A stretch of 64,000 bases of DNA, taken from Chitinophaga oryziterrae (GTDB lineage: Bacteria > Bacteroidota > Bacteroidia > Chitinophagales > Chitinophagaceae). The notes under the pieces were generated by a model. The model did no database searches. It was not told the DNA's origin and was given only the letters and a program-made list of their open reading frames with translations. Position numbers and translations under genes: made by a program. The stretch lies in assembly GCF_009758125.1 (NCBI RefSeq), contig NZ_WRXO01000008.1:290379-354378 (forward strand), in the 5' to 3' direction. How positions within the stretch are numbered: position 1 is the stretch's first letter; each line of letters starts with the position of its first letter. Of the stretch, positions 26,182 to 34,273 are shown in pieces.

Positions 26182-27159
26182 ATGCCTAACACCTTTGATA
26201 TAGAAACGTTGATCGTCCGTGCGATGGAAAACAGCCTCAGTAAAGAGGAACATGCGTCTCTGCAGGCCTGGCTGGAAGAAGATACGGCTAATAGCCGGTA
26301 TTATGATGAGATAAAAAAGACCTGGGACCTGGCAGCTACGGCGGATACTGATTTTGTTCCTGATACAGCGCGTAACTGGGAACGATTTCAGCGGCAGATA
26401 CGGCCGGTGAAACGTATCTCTCCTTACCGGAATGCATTCCGTATAGCGGCAGCCTTCCTGGTACTGGCAGGGGCCGGTACAGCGTATTTCCTGCTGAATC
26501 CCCGTGAGATAACCGTACAGACGGCAGCTATGGAAAAGAAAGAAGTCGTATTACCGGATGGCAGCAAGGTATTCATGAATCAGAACAGCAGACTTCATTA
26601 TGCCAGCAACCTTGCCGGTGCAGAACGTGCGGTATACCTGGAAGGGGAAGCATTTTTTGATGTAGCGCATGAACAGGCCCGGCCTTTTGTAGTGTATGCG
26701 AATCATACGCAAACGCAGGTGCTGGGCACTACTTTCGATATTAAAGCGTATGACTCACAACCTGTTGAAGTAGCAGTACTCACTGGTAAAGTAGCGGTTT
26801 CCCTTAAAACGGAAGAAAAGTCTGCCAGCAGACTGGTACTGACCAGCGGCAGAAAAGCCATCTTTAAAACAGATAAGCAGTTAGAAGAGATTGCTATCTC
26901 TGATCCTAACCTGATGGCATGGAAAGAGAATGTACTTCGCTTTAATAATATTCAGATAAAAGATGTGATCAGCACACTGGAATCGTACTACAATGTGAAG
27001 ATCGTGATTGAGGACAGTACAGTAGCACACCTGGATTACAGAGGAGATTTCTTCGATAACCCAAAACTGGAAAATGTGCTGGACGTAGTTGCAAGCACAG
27101 CAGAAACCACCTGGACGAAAGAGCAGGGAGTTTACCACTTAAAGAAAAAGAACTCATAG
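26182..27159 (+). CDS. FecR family anti-sigma/transmembrane signal relay protein
   Basis: A 325-residue inner-membrane protein. The cytoplasmic N-terminus (about 1-80) should bind the sigma factor; one membrane segment (AFRIAAAFLVLAGAGTAYFL, about 83-102) follows. The periplasmic FecR domain has MEKKEVVLPDGSKVFMNQNS, EGEAFFDVAHEQARPFVVYA and VLGTTFDIKAYD. The C-terminal DUF4974-type domain (LRFNNIQIKDVISTLESYYN) normally contacts a TonB-dependent transducer. No such receptor gene follows; a terminator comes 23 bp after the stop, so the input receptor must be elsewhere. Confidence 0.92.
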   Translation: MPNTFDIETLIVRAMENSLSKEEHASLQAWLEEDTANSRYYDEIKKTWDLAATADTDFVPDTARNWERFQRQIRPVKRISPYRNAFRIAAAFLVLAGAGTAYFLLNPREITVQTAAMEKKEVVLPDGSKVFMNQNSRLHYASNLAGAERAVYLEGEAFFDVAHEQARPFVVYANHTQTQVLGTTFDIKAYDSQPVEVAVLTGKVAVSLKTEEKSASRLVLTSGRKAIFKTDKQLEEIAISDPNLMAWKENVLRFNNIQIKDVISTLESYYNVKIVIEDSTVAHLDYRGDFFDNPKLENVLDVVASTAETTWTKEQGVYHLKKKNS

Positions 27160-27182
27160 CAGGTTGCAGGTATAATAGACGA

Positions 27183-27209
27183 GGCCGGGTAATTACCCGG
27201 CCTTTTTTT
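27183..27209 (+). terminator. Rho-independent terminator after fecR
   Basis: A 20-base perfect palindrome GGCCGGGTAATTACCCGGCC followed by T7. Confidence 0.9.
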
Positions 27210-27215
27210 ATTTTA

Positions 27216-27262
27216 AAAAGTAATATAAATATTACCTTAAAAGTAATAAATTAATTACCTTA
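27216..27262 (+). promoter_or_regulatory. Two operator-like repeats upstream of hicAB
   Basis: Two 24-base units, 27216-27239 and 27239-27262, share AAAAGTAATA at the left and ATTACCTTA at the right and differ only in the middle five bases. Each contains the inverted pair GTAAT-N6-ATTAC. Their position 28 bp before hicA suggests binding sites for the HTH-containing HicB antitoxin and autoregulation. Confidence 0.55.
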
Positions 27263-27289
27263 GATATAGAATATTAAAGCAACCTCAAA

Positions 27290-27480
27290 ATGAAATGCTC
27301 TGAACTGAAGAGACAATTGTTGCGGGCCGGATGGACAATGCTCAGACAAGGCAAGGGCAGCCATATATCATAGTGCATCCCAATAAACCGGGACTAGAAA
27401 TCGTTTTCCCAGACCACGGCAGTGACGAAATAGGTAAGGGGTTGGAGTCAAAAATTTTAAAACTTGCAGGTCTTAGATAA
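27290..27480 (+). pseudogene. hicA: HicA-type mRNA interferase toxin, frameshifted
   Basis: The first frame reads MKCSELKRQLLRAGWTMLRQ then GKGSHIS and stops at a TAG at 27371. Shifting one base restores IVHPNKPGLEIVFPDHGSDE and then IGKGLESKILKLAGLR to the stop at 27478. Together these make a complete HicA (double-stranded-RNA-binding fold, GxGSH motif with the catalytic His). The span of 191 bases is one short of a whole number of codons, so a single base is missing near 27365-27370. The toxin is probably inactive. Sequencing error or ribosomal frameshifting are alternatives; no obvious slippery heptamer is seen. Confidence 0.85.
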
Positions 27481-27504
27481 TAACCCTTATATAAATTAAT
27501 AAGT

Positions 27505-27891
27505 ATGAAAAAGTATTTATTTAGAGTAGAAAAAACTGGTACTGGTTTTTCTGCTTTTGCTGAAGACGATAAACTCTTCGTAAGTACAACAGGTAAAGAC
27601 ATGATGGAGTTGAAACAAAACATTTTTGATGCGATGAATTTATACAGGGACCATAAAGGATTAAAACCTGTATCAGAATCAGACATTTCAATTCGTCTTG
27701 ATGTTAAACAATTTTTTGAATACTACAATGTAATTAATGCGAAAGCGCTTGGAGAGCGGATTGGAATGAGTCAGTCATTACTGTCGCAATATGCAAATGG
27801 CATTAAGGTTCCATCAGAAAAACAGACTCAAAAAATATTAGGTGGGATAAAGGATTTGGGGAAAGAATTGACCGAACTTGACTTTAAATAA
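27505..27891 (+). CDS. hicB: HicB-family antitoxin with C-terminal HTH domain
   Basis: A 128-residue antitoxin. The N-terminal half (KKYLFRVEKTGTGFSAFAED, then MMELKQNIFDAMNLY) is the partial RNase H-like HicB fold that masks the toxin. The C-terminal half (NAKALGERIGMSQSLLSQYA, NGIKVPSEKQTQKIL) is an Xre-type helix-turn-helix that should bind the promoter. It starts 24 bp after the broken hicA and is itself intact, as expected where toxin loss is tolerated but antitoxin loss is not. Confidence 0.88.
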   Translation: MKKYLFRVEKTGTGFSAFAEDDKLFVSTTGKDMMELKQNIFDAMNLYRDHKGLKPVSESDISIRLDVKQFFEYYNVINAKALGERIGMSQSLLSQYANGIKVPSEKQTQKILGGIKDLGKELTELDFK

Positions 27892-27910
27892 ACCATTACC
27901 ACAAAAAATA

Positions 27911-27939
27911 AGAGGGAGCCTGTATTACAGGCTCCCTCT
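27911..27939. terminator. Bidirectional terminator between hicB and the 2H phosphoesterase gene
   Basis: AGAGGGAGCCTGTA (27911-27924) pairs with TACAGGCTCCCTCT (27926-27939). A-rich sequence before it and TTTATGTTTT after it give both strands a U-tract. Confidence 0.85.
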
Positions 27940-27963
27940 TTATGTTTTGATGTTCCTTTTTTA

Positions 27964-29235
27964 TCAGGCTCCTCCGAGTTTGCATTTCTGCAGAACTTCC
28001 CAGGATTTACCGTTATGACGAAGGAAGTACAGATTATTTACTTTGAAAGTAGCTTTGTACTCTTTGTTTTCGTATTCCGGCCATGCCTTATCGAACTGAG
28101 CATCTTCAAGATCTTTGAACGCTACTGTTACGTGCGGTGTGAAACCGGTACGTGCCAGCATGGTACTGAAACCAAACTCCTTGCGGAGGAAGTTGATCAG
28201 TTGCCTGTGAAGGGCGGCCATTGTTTCGCTCTTTTCAACGTTGATGAACAGTACACGATTCTGCTTGTTAGGGAAAGTACCAAAACCGTTCAGGGAAACC
28301 TCGAAAGGCGCCTGTGTCTTAGCAAATTCAGCCAGTTCATCGCAGAAGGATTTTTCCAGTGCAGGGTCTGCAGTGAAAGGTACCTGAAGCGTGATATGCG
28401 GTAAAACTTTCAGCGCATATACCGGACCGAACTTTTCAGCAAAATCCTGTTTTATTTTGATGATCTCCTTACCTACTTCAGCAGTAGGGAGTAAGGCGAT
28501 AAAGTAGATCTTGTTATCAGGTTTCGGAGTGAAAGGACGTCTTTGTCCGCCGAAGCTTGGACGACTTCCGCCGCCGCCGCCACCGCCACGATAGCCGCCG
28601 CCACCACCGCCTCCGCGATTGTAGCCACCGCCACCACCGCCACGGTTATAGCCGCCACCACCGCCTCCGCGATCGTAACCACCACCACCGCCACGGTCGT
28701 AACCGCCGCCACCACCGCCTTCACGGTTGTAGCCACCGCCGCCGCCACGATTGTAGCCGCCACCACCGCCACCGCGATCGTAACCACCACCGCCGCCGCC
28801 ATAGCCGCCGCCGCCTTCACGTGGACGATATCCACCGCCGCCGCCACCATCACGGTCGCCGCCACGATTATATCCACCGCCACCGCCATCACGGTCACCG
28901 CCACGGTTGTAGCCGCCACCACCGCCATCACGATTGTAACCACCACCGCCGCCATAGCCACCGCCATTGTCGCGTGGACGATATCCACCGCCGCCACCGC
29001 CATCACGGTCGCCGCCACGATTATATCCACCACCGCCTTCACCACGGTCTCTGTTATAGTTTGTTGGAGGTCTGTCATTACCTTCCCGGTTGTATCCACC
29101 GGGTCTGCCTTCCCTTTCGTTATTAAAATCGGGTTTGTAGTAACCGCCTGGTCTCTCCTTATTGGGATCTTGGTCTTTATCTGCACCAGGAGGAGAGTAG
29201 GGCCTGCGGGGGCGTTCGTTTCTCTCAAAAGTCAT
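27964..29235 (-). CDS. 2H phosphoesterase (2'-5' RNA ligase family) with a long Gly/Arg-rich N-terminus
   Basis: The C-terminal 180 residues are a 2H phosphoesterase domain of the LigT type, with the two catalytic motifs HITL (in LKVLPHITLQVPF) and HVTV (in GFTPHVTVAFKD). The family acts on 2'-5' or cyclic phosphodiester bonds in RNA or nucleotides. The first 240 residues are low complexity: a polar start (MTFERNERPRRPYSPPGADK) and then about 150 residues of repeats such as GGGGGYNRGGDRDGG and GYDRGG, alternating Gly runs with Tyr and Arg. This resembles RGG boxes of RNA-binding, condensate-forming proteins. The gene starts 10 bp after kynU on the same strand. Antisense reading frames opposite the repeats are artefacts. 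Confidence 0.85.
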   Translation of the reverse strand: MTFERNERPRRPYSPPGADKDQDPNKERPGGYYKPDFNNEREGRPGGYNREGNDRPPTNYNRDRGEGGGGYNRGGDRDGGGGGGYRPRDNGGGYGGGGGYNRDGGGGGYNRGGDRDGGGGGYNRGGDRDGGGGGGYRPREGGGGYGGGGGGYDRGGGGGGYNRGGGGGYNREGGGGGGYDRGGGGGYDRGGGGGGYNRGGGGGGYNRGGGGGGGYRGGGGGGGSRPSFGGQRRPFTPKPDNKIYFIALLPTAEVGKEIIKIKQDFAEKFGPVYALKVLPHITLQVPFTADPALEKSFCDELAEFAKTQAPFEVSLNGFGTFPNKQNRVLFINVEKSETMAALHRQLINFLRKEFGFSTMLARTGFTPHVTVAFKDLEDAQFDKAWPEYENKEYKATFKVNNLYFLRHNGKSWEVLQKCKLGGA

Positions 29236-29245
29236 CTTACCTTAA

Positions 29246-30511
29246 TTAAGCGTTTGAATCAATATTAGCTATTATTTCATAAAAATGAAATACGTCTCCA
29301 TAAGAGTTATACAAGGGTGCCGGTGATATCCGTATTACTCCGGGTTCGCGCCAGTCGACAATTAAACCAGCTTCCGTCATCTTTTGTTGGATATCTTTAC
29401 CTCTGTCATGGAATAACAAAGATAACTGTGCACCACGTTCCTTACAATTTTTAGGCGTAATTATTTCAAAATTTATGTTTTCTATCTGTTTTAACAGGAA
29501 TTCAAGATAATTGGTGAGTTTAATGCTCTTATCTCTTAAAGCGGCCATACCAGCGGACTCAAATAGTTCCAATGAGGCTTTTAGTGCTACCATGTTAAAT
29601 ACTTGTGCCGTGCTCAATTGCCAGCCTTCTGCACGGCCTTTGGGTTCAAAACCCTTCTCCATTTTAAAACGGGTGGCTTCTTCGTTGCCCCACCAGCCGC
29701 CTAAGCGCTGCTGGTTTCGGTTTCGGGCGTGTTTTTCATGTACAAATGCTCCACCTACAGCTCCGGGGCCTCCATTTAAATACTTATACGAGCACCACAC
29801 GGCAAAATCAACTTTCCAGTCGTGTAACTTCACAGGTACGTTTCCTACTACGTGTGCCAGGTCGAACCCGACTAAGGCTCCTGCTTTATGAGCCACGTCC
29901 GTAATGGACTGCATATTAAACAATTGGCCGGTATAATAGTTTATTCCCCCCAATAATATAAGTGCTAAGCTACTACTTTCTTCTTCAATTATCCTAAAAA
30001 TATCTTCCTCCCGGATCAAATGTTCCCCCTGTCGCGGTGATACTTCTATGATCGCCTCAGCAGGGTCTAACCCATGCAGTTTTACCTGTGTTTCAACAGC
30101 ATACTGATCACTGGGGAATGCCCCCGCTTCCATTAACACTTTAAATCGCTGTTTTGTTGGCCGGTAAAAGCTAATCATCATTAAATGAAGATTAACCGTG
30201 AGCGTATTCATCACTGACAACTCATCCTGACCTGCTCCTACTATCTCCGTAAGTGGACGGCTGCAATATTGCTGATAATATAACCAGGGATTCTTTGCTC
30301 CCCAATATCCCTCTACAGCACATTGCTGCCAATCATATAATTCCTGATCTATAGCTGCTTTTACATTCTTTGGCTGCAAACCCAAAGAGTTACCGCAAAA
30401 ATATGTAGCATTCTTTCCATTCCGCTGAGGAAAATAAAACTGCTCCCTAAATGGGGCTAAAATGTCTTTCTGATCCTGTTCCTCAGCAAATGCCTTTGAT
30501 ACCTCAAACAT
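29246..30511 (-). CDS. kynU: Kynureninase
   Basis: Kynureninase is a PLP enzyme that splits kynurenine or 3-hydroxykynurenine to anthranilate or 3-hydroxyanthranilate plus alanine, in tryptophan breakdown and NAD synthesis. The 421-residue product has NATYFCGNSLGLQPKNVKAA at the N-terminus, the cofactor region GALVGFDLAHVVGNVPVKLH, the PLP lysine in VWCSYKYLNGGPGAVGGAFV and the C-terminal VDWREPGVIRISPAPLYNSY. Other kynurenine-pathway genes are not in the window. It is followed closely by the 2H phosphoesterase gene. Confidence 0.95.
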   Translation of the reverse strand: MFEVSKAFAEEQDQKDILAPFREQFYFPQRNGKNATYFCGNSLGLQPKNVKAAIDQELYDWQQCAVEGYWGAKNPWLYYQQYCSRPLTEIVGAGQDELSVMNTLTVNLHLMMISFYRPTKQRFKVLMEAGAFPSDQYAVETQVKLHGLDPAEAIIEVSPRQGEHLIREEDIFRIIEEESSSLALILLGGINYYTGQLFNMQSITDVAHKAGALVGFDLAHVVGNVPVKLHDWKVDFAVWCSYKYLNGGPGAVGGAFVHEKHARNRNQQRLGGWWGNEEATRFKMEKGFEPKGRAEGWQLSTAQVFNMVALKASLELFESAGMAALRDKSIKLTNYLEFLLKQIENINFEIITPKNCKERGAQLSLLFHDRGKDIQQKMTEAGLIVDWREPGVIRISPAPLYNSYGDVFHFYEIIANIDSNA

Positions 30512-30647
30512 AACTGTCTCTATTCTGGTTCTGCCTATCCGGTTTCTCTACCTACTCACATCTTTACGGGTTAACGTCTAATGGCCGGTTCGTTTATCAA
30601 AAATAAGTAATTGAGACAGCAGTTAATTGTTAAAGTTTGTTAAGGCT

Positions 30648-30679
30648 AAAAAAAAACCGCTCCGAGGAATCGGAGCGGT
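30648..30679 (-). terminator. Rho-independent terminator of the RND efflux operon
   Basis: ACCGCTCCGA (30656-30665) pairs with TCGGAGCGGT (30670-30679) around GGAA; on the minus strand a run of eight Ts follows. It lies 65 bp past the permease stop. Confidence 0.9.
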
Positions 30680-30743
30680 ATCTGTTTAAACCTACAACTG
30701 TTACACTGTACGTGTATCGACTAAAATATTTCTGTTATAACAT

Positions 30744-33700
30744 TTAATGTGTTTCCTCCTCTTCATCTTCAAAGAAACTGTATGGCTTTGGAGATATATA
30801 AGCAGGGTCATGGAGCTTCTTCACATTTTCCTTACTCATCGTGATCTTCAATATCAATACCAGGAAGGGTACATATTTCAGCTTACGAGACCACTTGAAC
30901 TCGTCCAGAACATCGATAGACCGCTTGTTCATAGCATACATCACCGGCACCAGGATCAGCGTCAGGAAGGTTGCAAAAACTAACCCGTATACCATTGTCC
31001 ATGCCAGTGGCCCCCAGAATGCTACGTTATCTCCACCAAAGTAAATATGTGGCTGGAAGGAAGAGAATAATCCGGCGAAGTCAATGTTAAAGCCTACTGC
31101 CAGCGGTATCAGACCAAGAATGGCAGCAATCGCGGTTAACAATACCGGGGTCATACGTGTTCTTCCGGCTTCTACAACAGCTTCGTATACAGGTGTCTTT
31201 TGTTTTACCAGCAGGTCCGTAAACTCTACCAGTACAATACCGTTACGTACCACAATACCAGCCAGGGCCATGATCCCCACCCCTGTCATTACAATAGAAA
31301 TATCCATACCGAAGATGGAGAACCCGAGGAATACCCCAATGATACTGAACAATATTTCCATGAAAATGATAAGCGGCCTTCCGATAGAATTGAACTGGGT
31401 TACCATGATCATCAGGATCAGACCAAAAGCTCCTACCATCGCCATCAGCAGGAAGTTCGATGTTTCTGCCTGGTCTTCCTGCTCTCCCGTCATCTTGATA
31501 GACGTTCCCGGAGGTTTAGGAAAATCCTGCATGGCTGCCTGAATCTGGGCAACTACTTCATTTGCATTGTAACCCGTGAGTACATTGGAATAAAGCGTAA
31601 TAACACGTTTCTGATCTATACGTTTGATACTTGCATAGGTGTTGGAATATTTAATATCTGCTACTGCTGACAACGGTACCTGGCGTATAGCACCGCCCAT
31701 CGTCATATCGCGGTAAACAAGATTCAGGTTCATCAGCGTATTGATATTGTTCCGTTCATTTTCCTTAAAACGGACCATCACCGGGTAATCATCTTCCGGA
31801 TCTCGGAACTTGGAAACTTCCTGACCGTACAATGCGGTACGTAATGCCATACCGATAGTAGTGGTAGAAATACCTTCACGGTTAGCTCTTTCCCTGTCTA
31901 TGTTCACCAGGATCTCCGGTTTATTACTCTGAAAATCTGTTTTTAATTCTTCCACACCTGCTATCTGTAAAGAATCCAGGTAACGTTTCAGCTTATCCGC
32001 TCCTGATGTCAGCTCTTCAAATTCATCACCGGAAATTTCTATATTGATAGGCTTACCTGTCGGAGGACCTCCCTTTTCCTGTTCAACAGTAATATCTGCA
32101 CCAGGAATTCCTTTTGCAGCCGCCCTGATCTTGTCCAGGTACTGTTTGGAAGAAACACCATTACGTTTGCCGAATTCCACAAAGGCTACTGTTACCTTTC
32201 CTTTATGCGGCTGCACACTCATATCCATCTGCGAGGGATCCCCTGCACCTACGGCTACGTTAGAGATAATAGATTCCACGATAGGATTATTTTCTCCCAT
32301 CACTTTGGTAATCCTTTGTTCTATAATATGTGTAACAGAATCTGTGTATTTCTGGTCCGTACCCATTGGCAACTCTATGTAAGTATAGATGAAGTTAGGA
32401 TCAGCCTCAGGGAAGAATACCACCTTCGGATTACGGATCACAGTCAACATGATACTAAAGATGAGCAGACAGAATGTACCTAACACTATCCATACGGGAC
32501 GCCATCCTATCAGACACCATTTCAATACGCGCTTGTAACGCTCCTGTACTCTTGGCCACAGGTTACTCTGGAAGCGGCGGGCGACACCACCTAACCAGAA
32601 ACGCTCCAGCACTATCATGAGATAAACAAATACAACGAAGTTACCTGTTCCTGCACCACCCAAAATATATCCTAATAATGTAACGAAGATAAATACGGCG
32701 GTGAGGTAGGCAAATTTCCTGTCGAACCTTGGTTTCGGATGAGCTTCTCCTTCATGACGGTCCATAAAGTCTACCGCAAACACCGGGTTGATAATATATG
32801 CTACAATCAGTGAGGCGCCCAGTGTAGTGATCAACGTTACTGGCAGGAAGAACATAAAACTACCAATGATACCAGGCCAGAAAAGCAACGGTACGAATGG
32901 GGCCAGTACCGTCAGTGTACCGGAGAACACCGGTAAGAACACCTCTCCTGCCGCCATCTTGGCGGCTTTGACAATACCAAGATCTTTACGCGAATAAAAT
33001 ATCCTGTGCACGTTTTCTATCACCACAATCGCATCATCCACTACTATTCCCAATGCTAACAAGAAGGAGAACAGTACCATCATATTCAATGTGAAACCAT
33101 AGGCCGGCATCAGCAGGAATGCGATGAACATAGAGATTGGTACGGACAATGCAACGAAGATCGCATTGATAGCTCCCATGAAGAACATCAGAATTAATGT
33201 TACTAAAAGGAACCCGATGATAATGGTATTGATCAGATCATGTAATGTTACACGTGTTTTATCCGACTGATCCGCTGTGATTTTTACATCCAGTCCGGCA
33301 GGCAGATAATCCTTCTGCATATCAGTAATGATCTTACGGATCTTATCAGAGGCATCGATCAGGTTCTTACCACTTTGTTTAATGACATTCAGGGTGATTA
33401 CATTCTTACCATTCAAACGTGCATAACTCTCCTGTTCTTCAAAACCATCCACTACATCTGCGATATCACGCAGATATACGATAGCGCCTGATTGTCCGCG
33501 GATCACAATGTTCTTTATCTTGGAGGCATCTTTATACTCACCCTTCACGCTCAGTGTACGCTTCTGACCATCCATAGATACAAGGCCACCGGAGATCGTT
33601 CTATTCTCCGCAGCAATGGCATTTCCGATATCATCAAAGCTCACCTGTGCAGCTTCCATCTTATACTTATCAACATTGATCTGTATTTCACGGTCCAATG

Positions 33701-34256
33701 CACCCACAATATCCACGCGGGTAATTTCAGTCAATGCCTCTATACGGTCCTGCATCTCATCTGCATACTTTTTCAGTGTTTGCAGATCAAAGTCACCCGA
33801 CAGGTTCACGTTCATAATAGGTATCTGCGATACATCTATCTTAATGATCTGTGGTTCCTGTGTAAGATTATCCGGCAAATCTTTTTTAGCATCATCCACC
33901 TTCTGCCTTACCTCCTGCCGTGCGGCATCCATGTTCTCACTGGCTTCAAATTCTATGGTGATGGCAGAGTAATCCTGCATGGAAGTACTTTTGATAGACT
34001 TCACACCGGAAATACCACCCAATTGTTTTTCTATAGGTTTTGTTACCAGCGTTTCCATGTCTTCCGGAGAAGTACCATTATAGATAGTGCTGATATAAAA
34101 CTGAGGGAACACTACTTCCGGAAACTGTTCCTTCGGCAGGCTCTGATATGACATGATACCTGCAAATGCGATGATAATAGTAGCGACATAAATACTCACC
34201 TTATTATCGATCGACCAGCTGGTAGGTTTAAATTCTTTATTCAGATTATCTTGCAT
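30744..34256 (-). CDS. RND efflux transporter permease (AcrB/HAE1 family)
   Basis: The inner-membrane proton-driven pump of a tripartite drug efflux complex. At 1170 residues it is somewhat longer than AcrB (about 1050). It starts with a cytoplasmic helix and the first membrane segment (VSIYVATIIIAFAGIMSYQS), then the porter domain (KEQFPEVVFPQFYISTIYNG, TLVTKPIEKQLGGISGVKSI). The proton-relay Asp pair is in LALGIVVDDAIVVIENVHRI (TM4). The extra length includes a segment after TM6 (RFDRKFAYLTAVFIFVTLLG) with two extra hydrophobic stretches, and a C-terminal tail rich in Glu. It is the last gene of tetR-tolC-adaptor-permease. The substrate is unknown. Confidence 0.94.
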   Translation of the reverse strand: MQDNLNKEFKPTSWSIDNKVSIYVATIIIAFAGIMSYQSLPKEQFPEVVFPQFYISTIYNGTSPEDMETLVTKPIEKQLGGISGVKSIKSTSMQDYSAITIEFEASENMDAARQEVRQKVDDAKKDLPDNLTQEPQIIKIDVSQIPIMNVNLSGDFDLQTLKKYADEMQDRIEALTEITRVDIVGALDREIQINVDKYKMEAAQVSFDDIGNAIAAENRTISGGLVSMDGQKRTLSVKGEYKDASKIKNIVIRGQSGAIVYLRDIADVVDGFEEQESYARLNGKNVITLNVIKQSGKNLIDASDKIRKIITDMQKDYLPAGLDVKITADQSDKTRVTLHDLINTIIIGFLLVTLILMFFMGAINAIFVALSVPISMFIAFLLMPAYGFTLNMMVLFSFLLALGIVVDDAIVVIENVHRIFYSRKDLGIVKAAKMAAGEVFLPVFSGTLTVLAPFVPLLFWPGIIGSFMFFLPVTLITTLGASLIVAYIINPVFAVDFMDRHEGEAHPKPRFDRKFAYLTAVFIFVTLLGYILGGAGTGNFVVFVYLMIVLERFWLGGVARRFQSNLWPRVQERYKRVLKWCLIGWRPVWIVLGTFCLLIFSIMLTVIRNPKVVFFPEADPNFIYTYIELPMGTDQKYTDSVTHIIEQRITKVMGENNPIVESIISNVAVGAGDPSQMDMSVQPHKGKVTVAFVEFGKRNGVSSKQYLDKIRAAAKGIPGADITVEQEKGGPPTGKPINIEISGDEFEELTSGADKLKRYLDSLQIAGVEELKTDFQSNKPEILVNIDRERANREGISTTTIGMALRTALYGQEVSKFRDPEDDYPVMVRFKENERNNINTLMNLNLVYRDMTMGGAIRQVPLSAVADIKYSNTYASIKRIDQKRVITLYSNVLTGYNANEVVAQIQAAMQDFPKPPGTSIKMTGEQEDQAETSNFLLMAMVGAFGLILMIMVTQFNSIGRPLIIFMEILFSIIGVFLGFSIFGMDISIVMTGVGIMALAGIVVRNGIVLVEFTDLLVKQKTPVYEAVVEAGRTRMTPVLLTAIAAILGLIPLAVGFNIDFAGLFSSFQPHIYFGGDNVAFWGPLAWTMVYGLVFATFLTLILVPVMYAMNKRSIDVLDEFKWSRKLKYVPFLVLILKITMSKENVKKLHDPAYISPKPYSFFEDEEEETH

Positions 34257-34273
34257 AAACCTTGTTTTAATTA

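Noticed and set aside
27342..27686. A 114-codon minus-strand frame across the hicAB locus
   Set aside because: It lies antisense to hicA/hicB, whose protein matches are clear; composition is unlike a real protein.
28560..29060. Possible CRISPR or satellite array
   Set aside because: The repeats are short, irregular and in frame, and they encode the Gly-rich tail; there are no uniform spacers and no cas genes.
28543..29268. Long plus-strand frames rich in Ala/Thr/Ile or in His/Arg opposite the 2H phosphoesterase gene
   Set aside because: They are antisense readings of the GGC/GGT repeats; composition is pure low complexity and no family is recognisable.
33492..34151. A 219-codon plus-strand frame opposite the RND permease gene
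   Set aside because: It is the shadow of a clear permease coding region and is rich in Cys, His and Ile as such shadows are.
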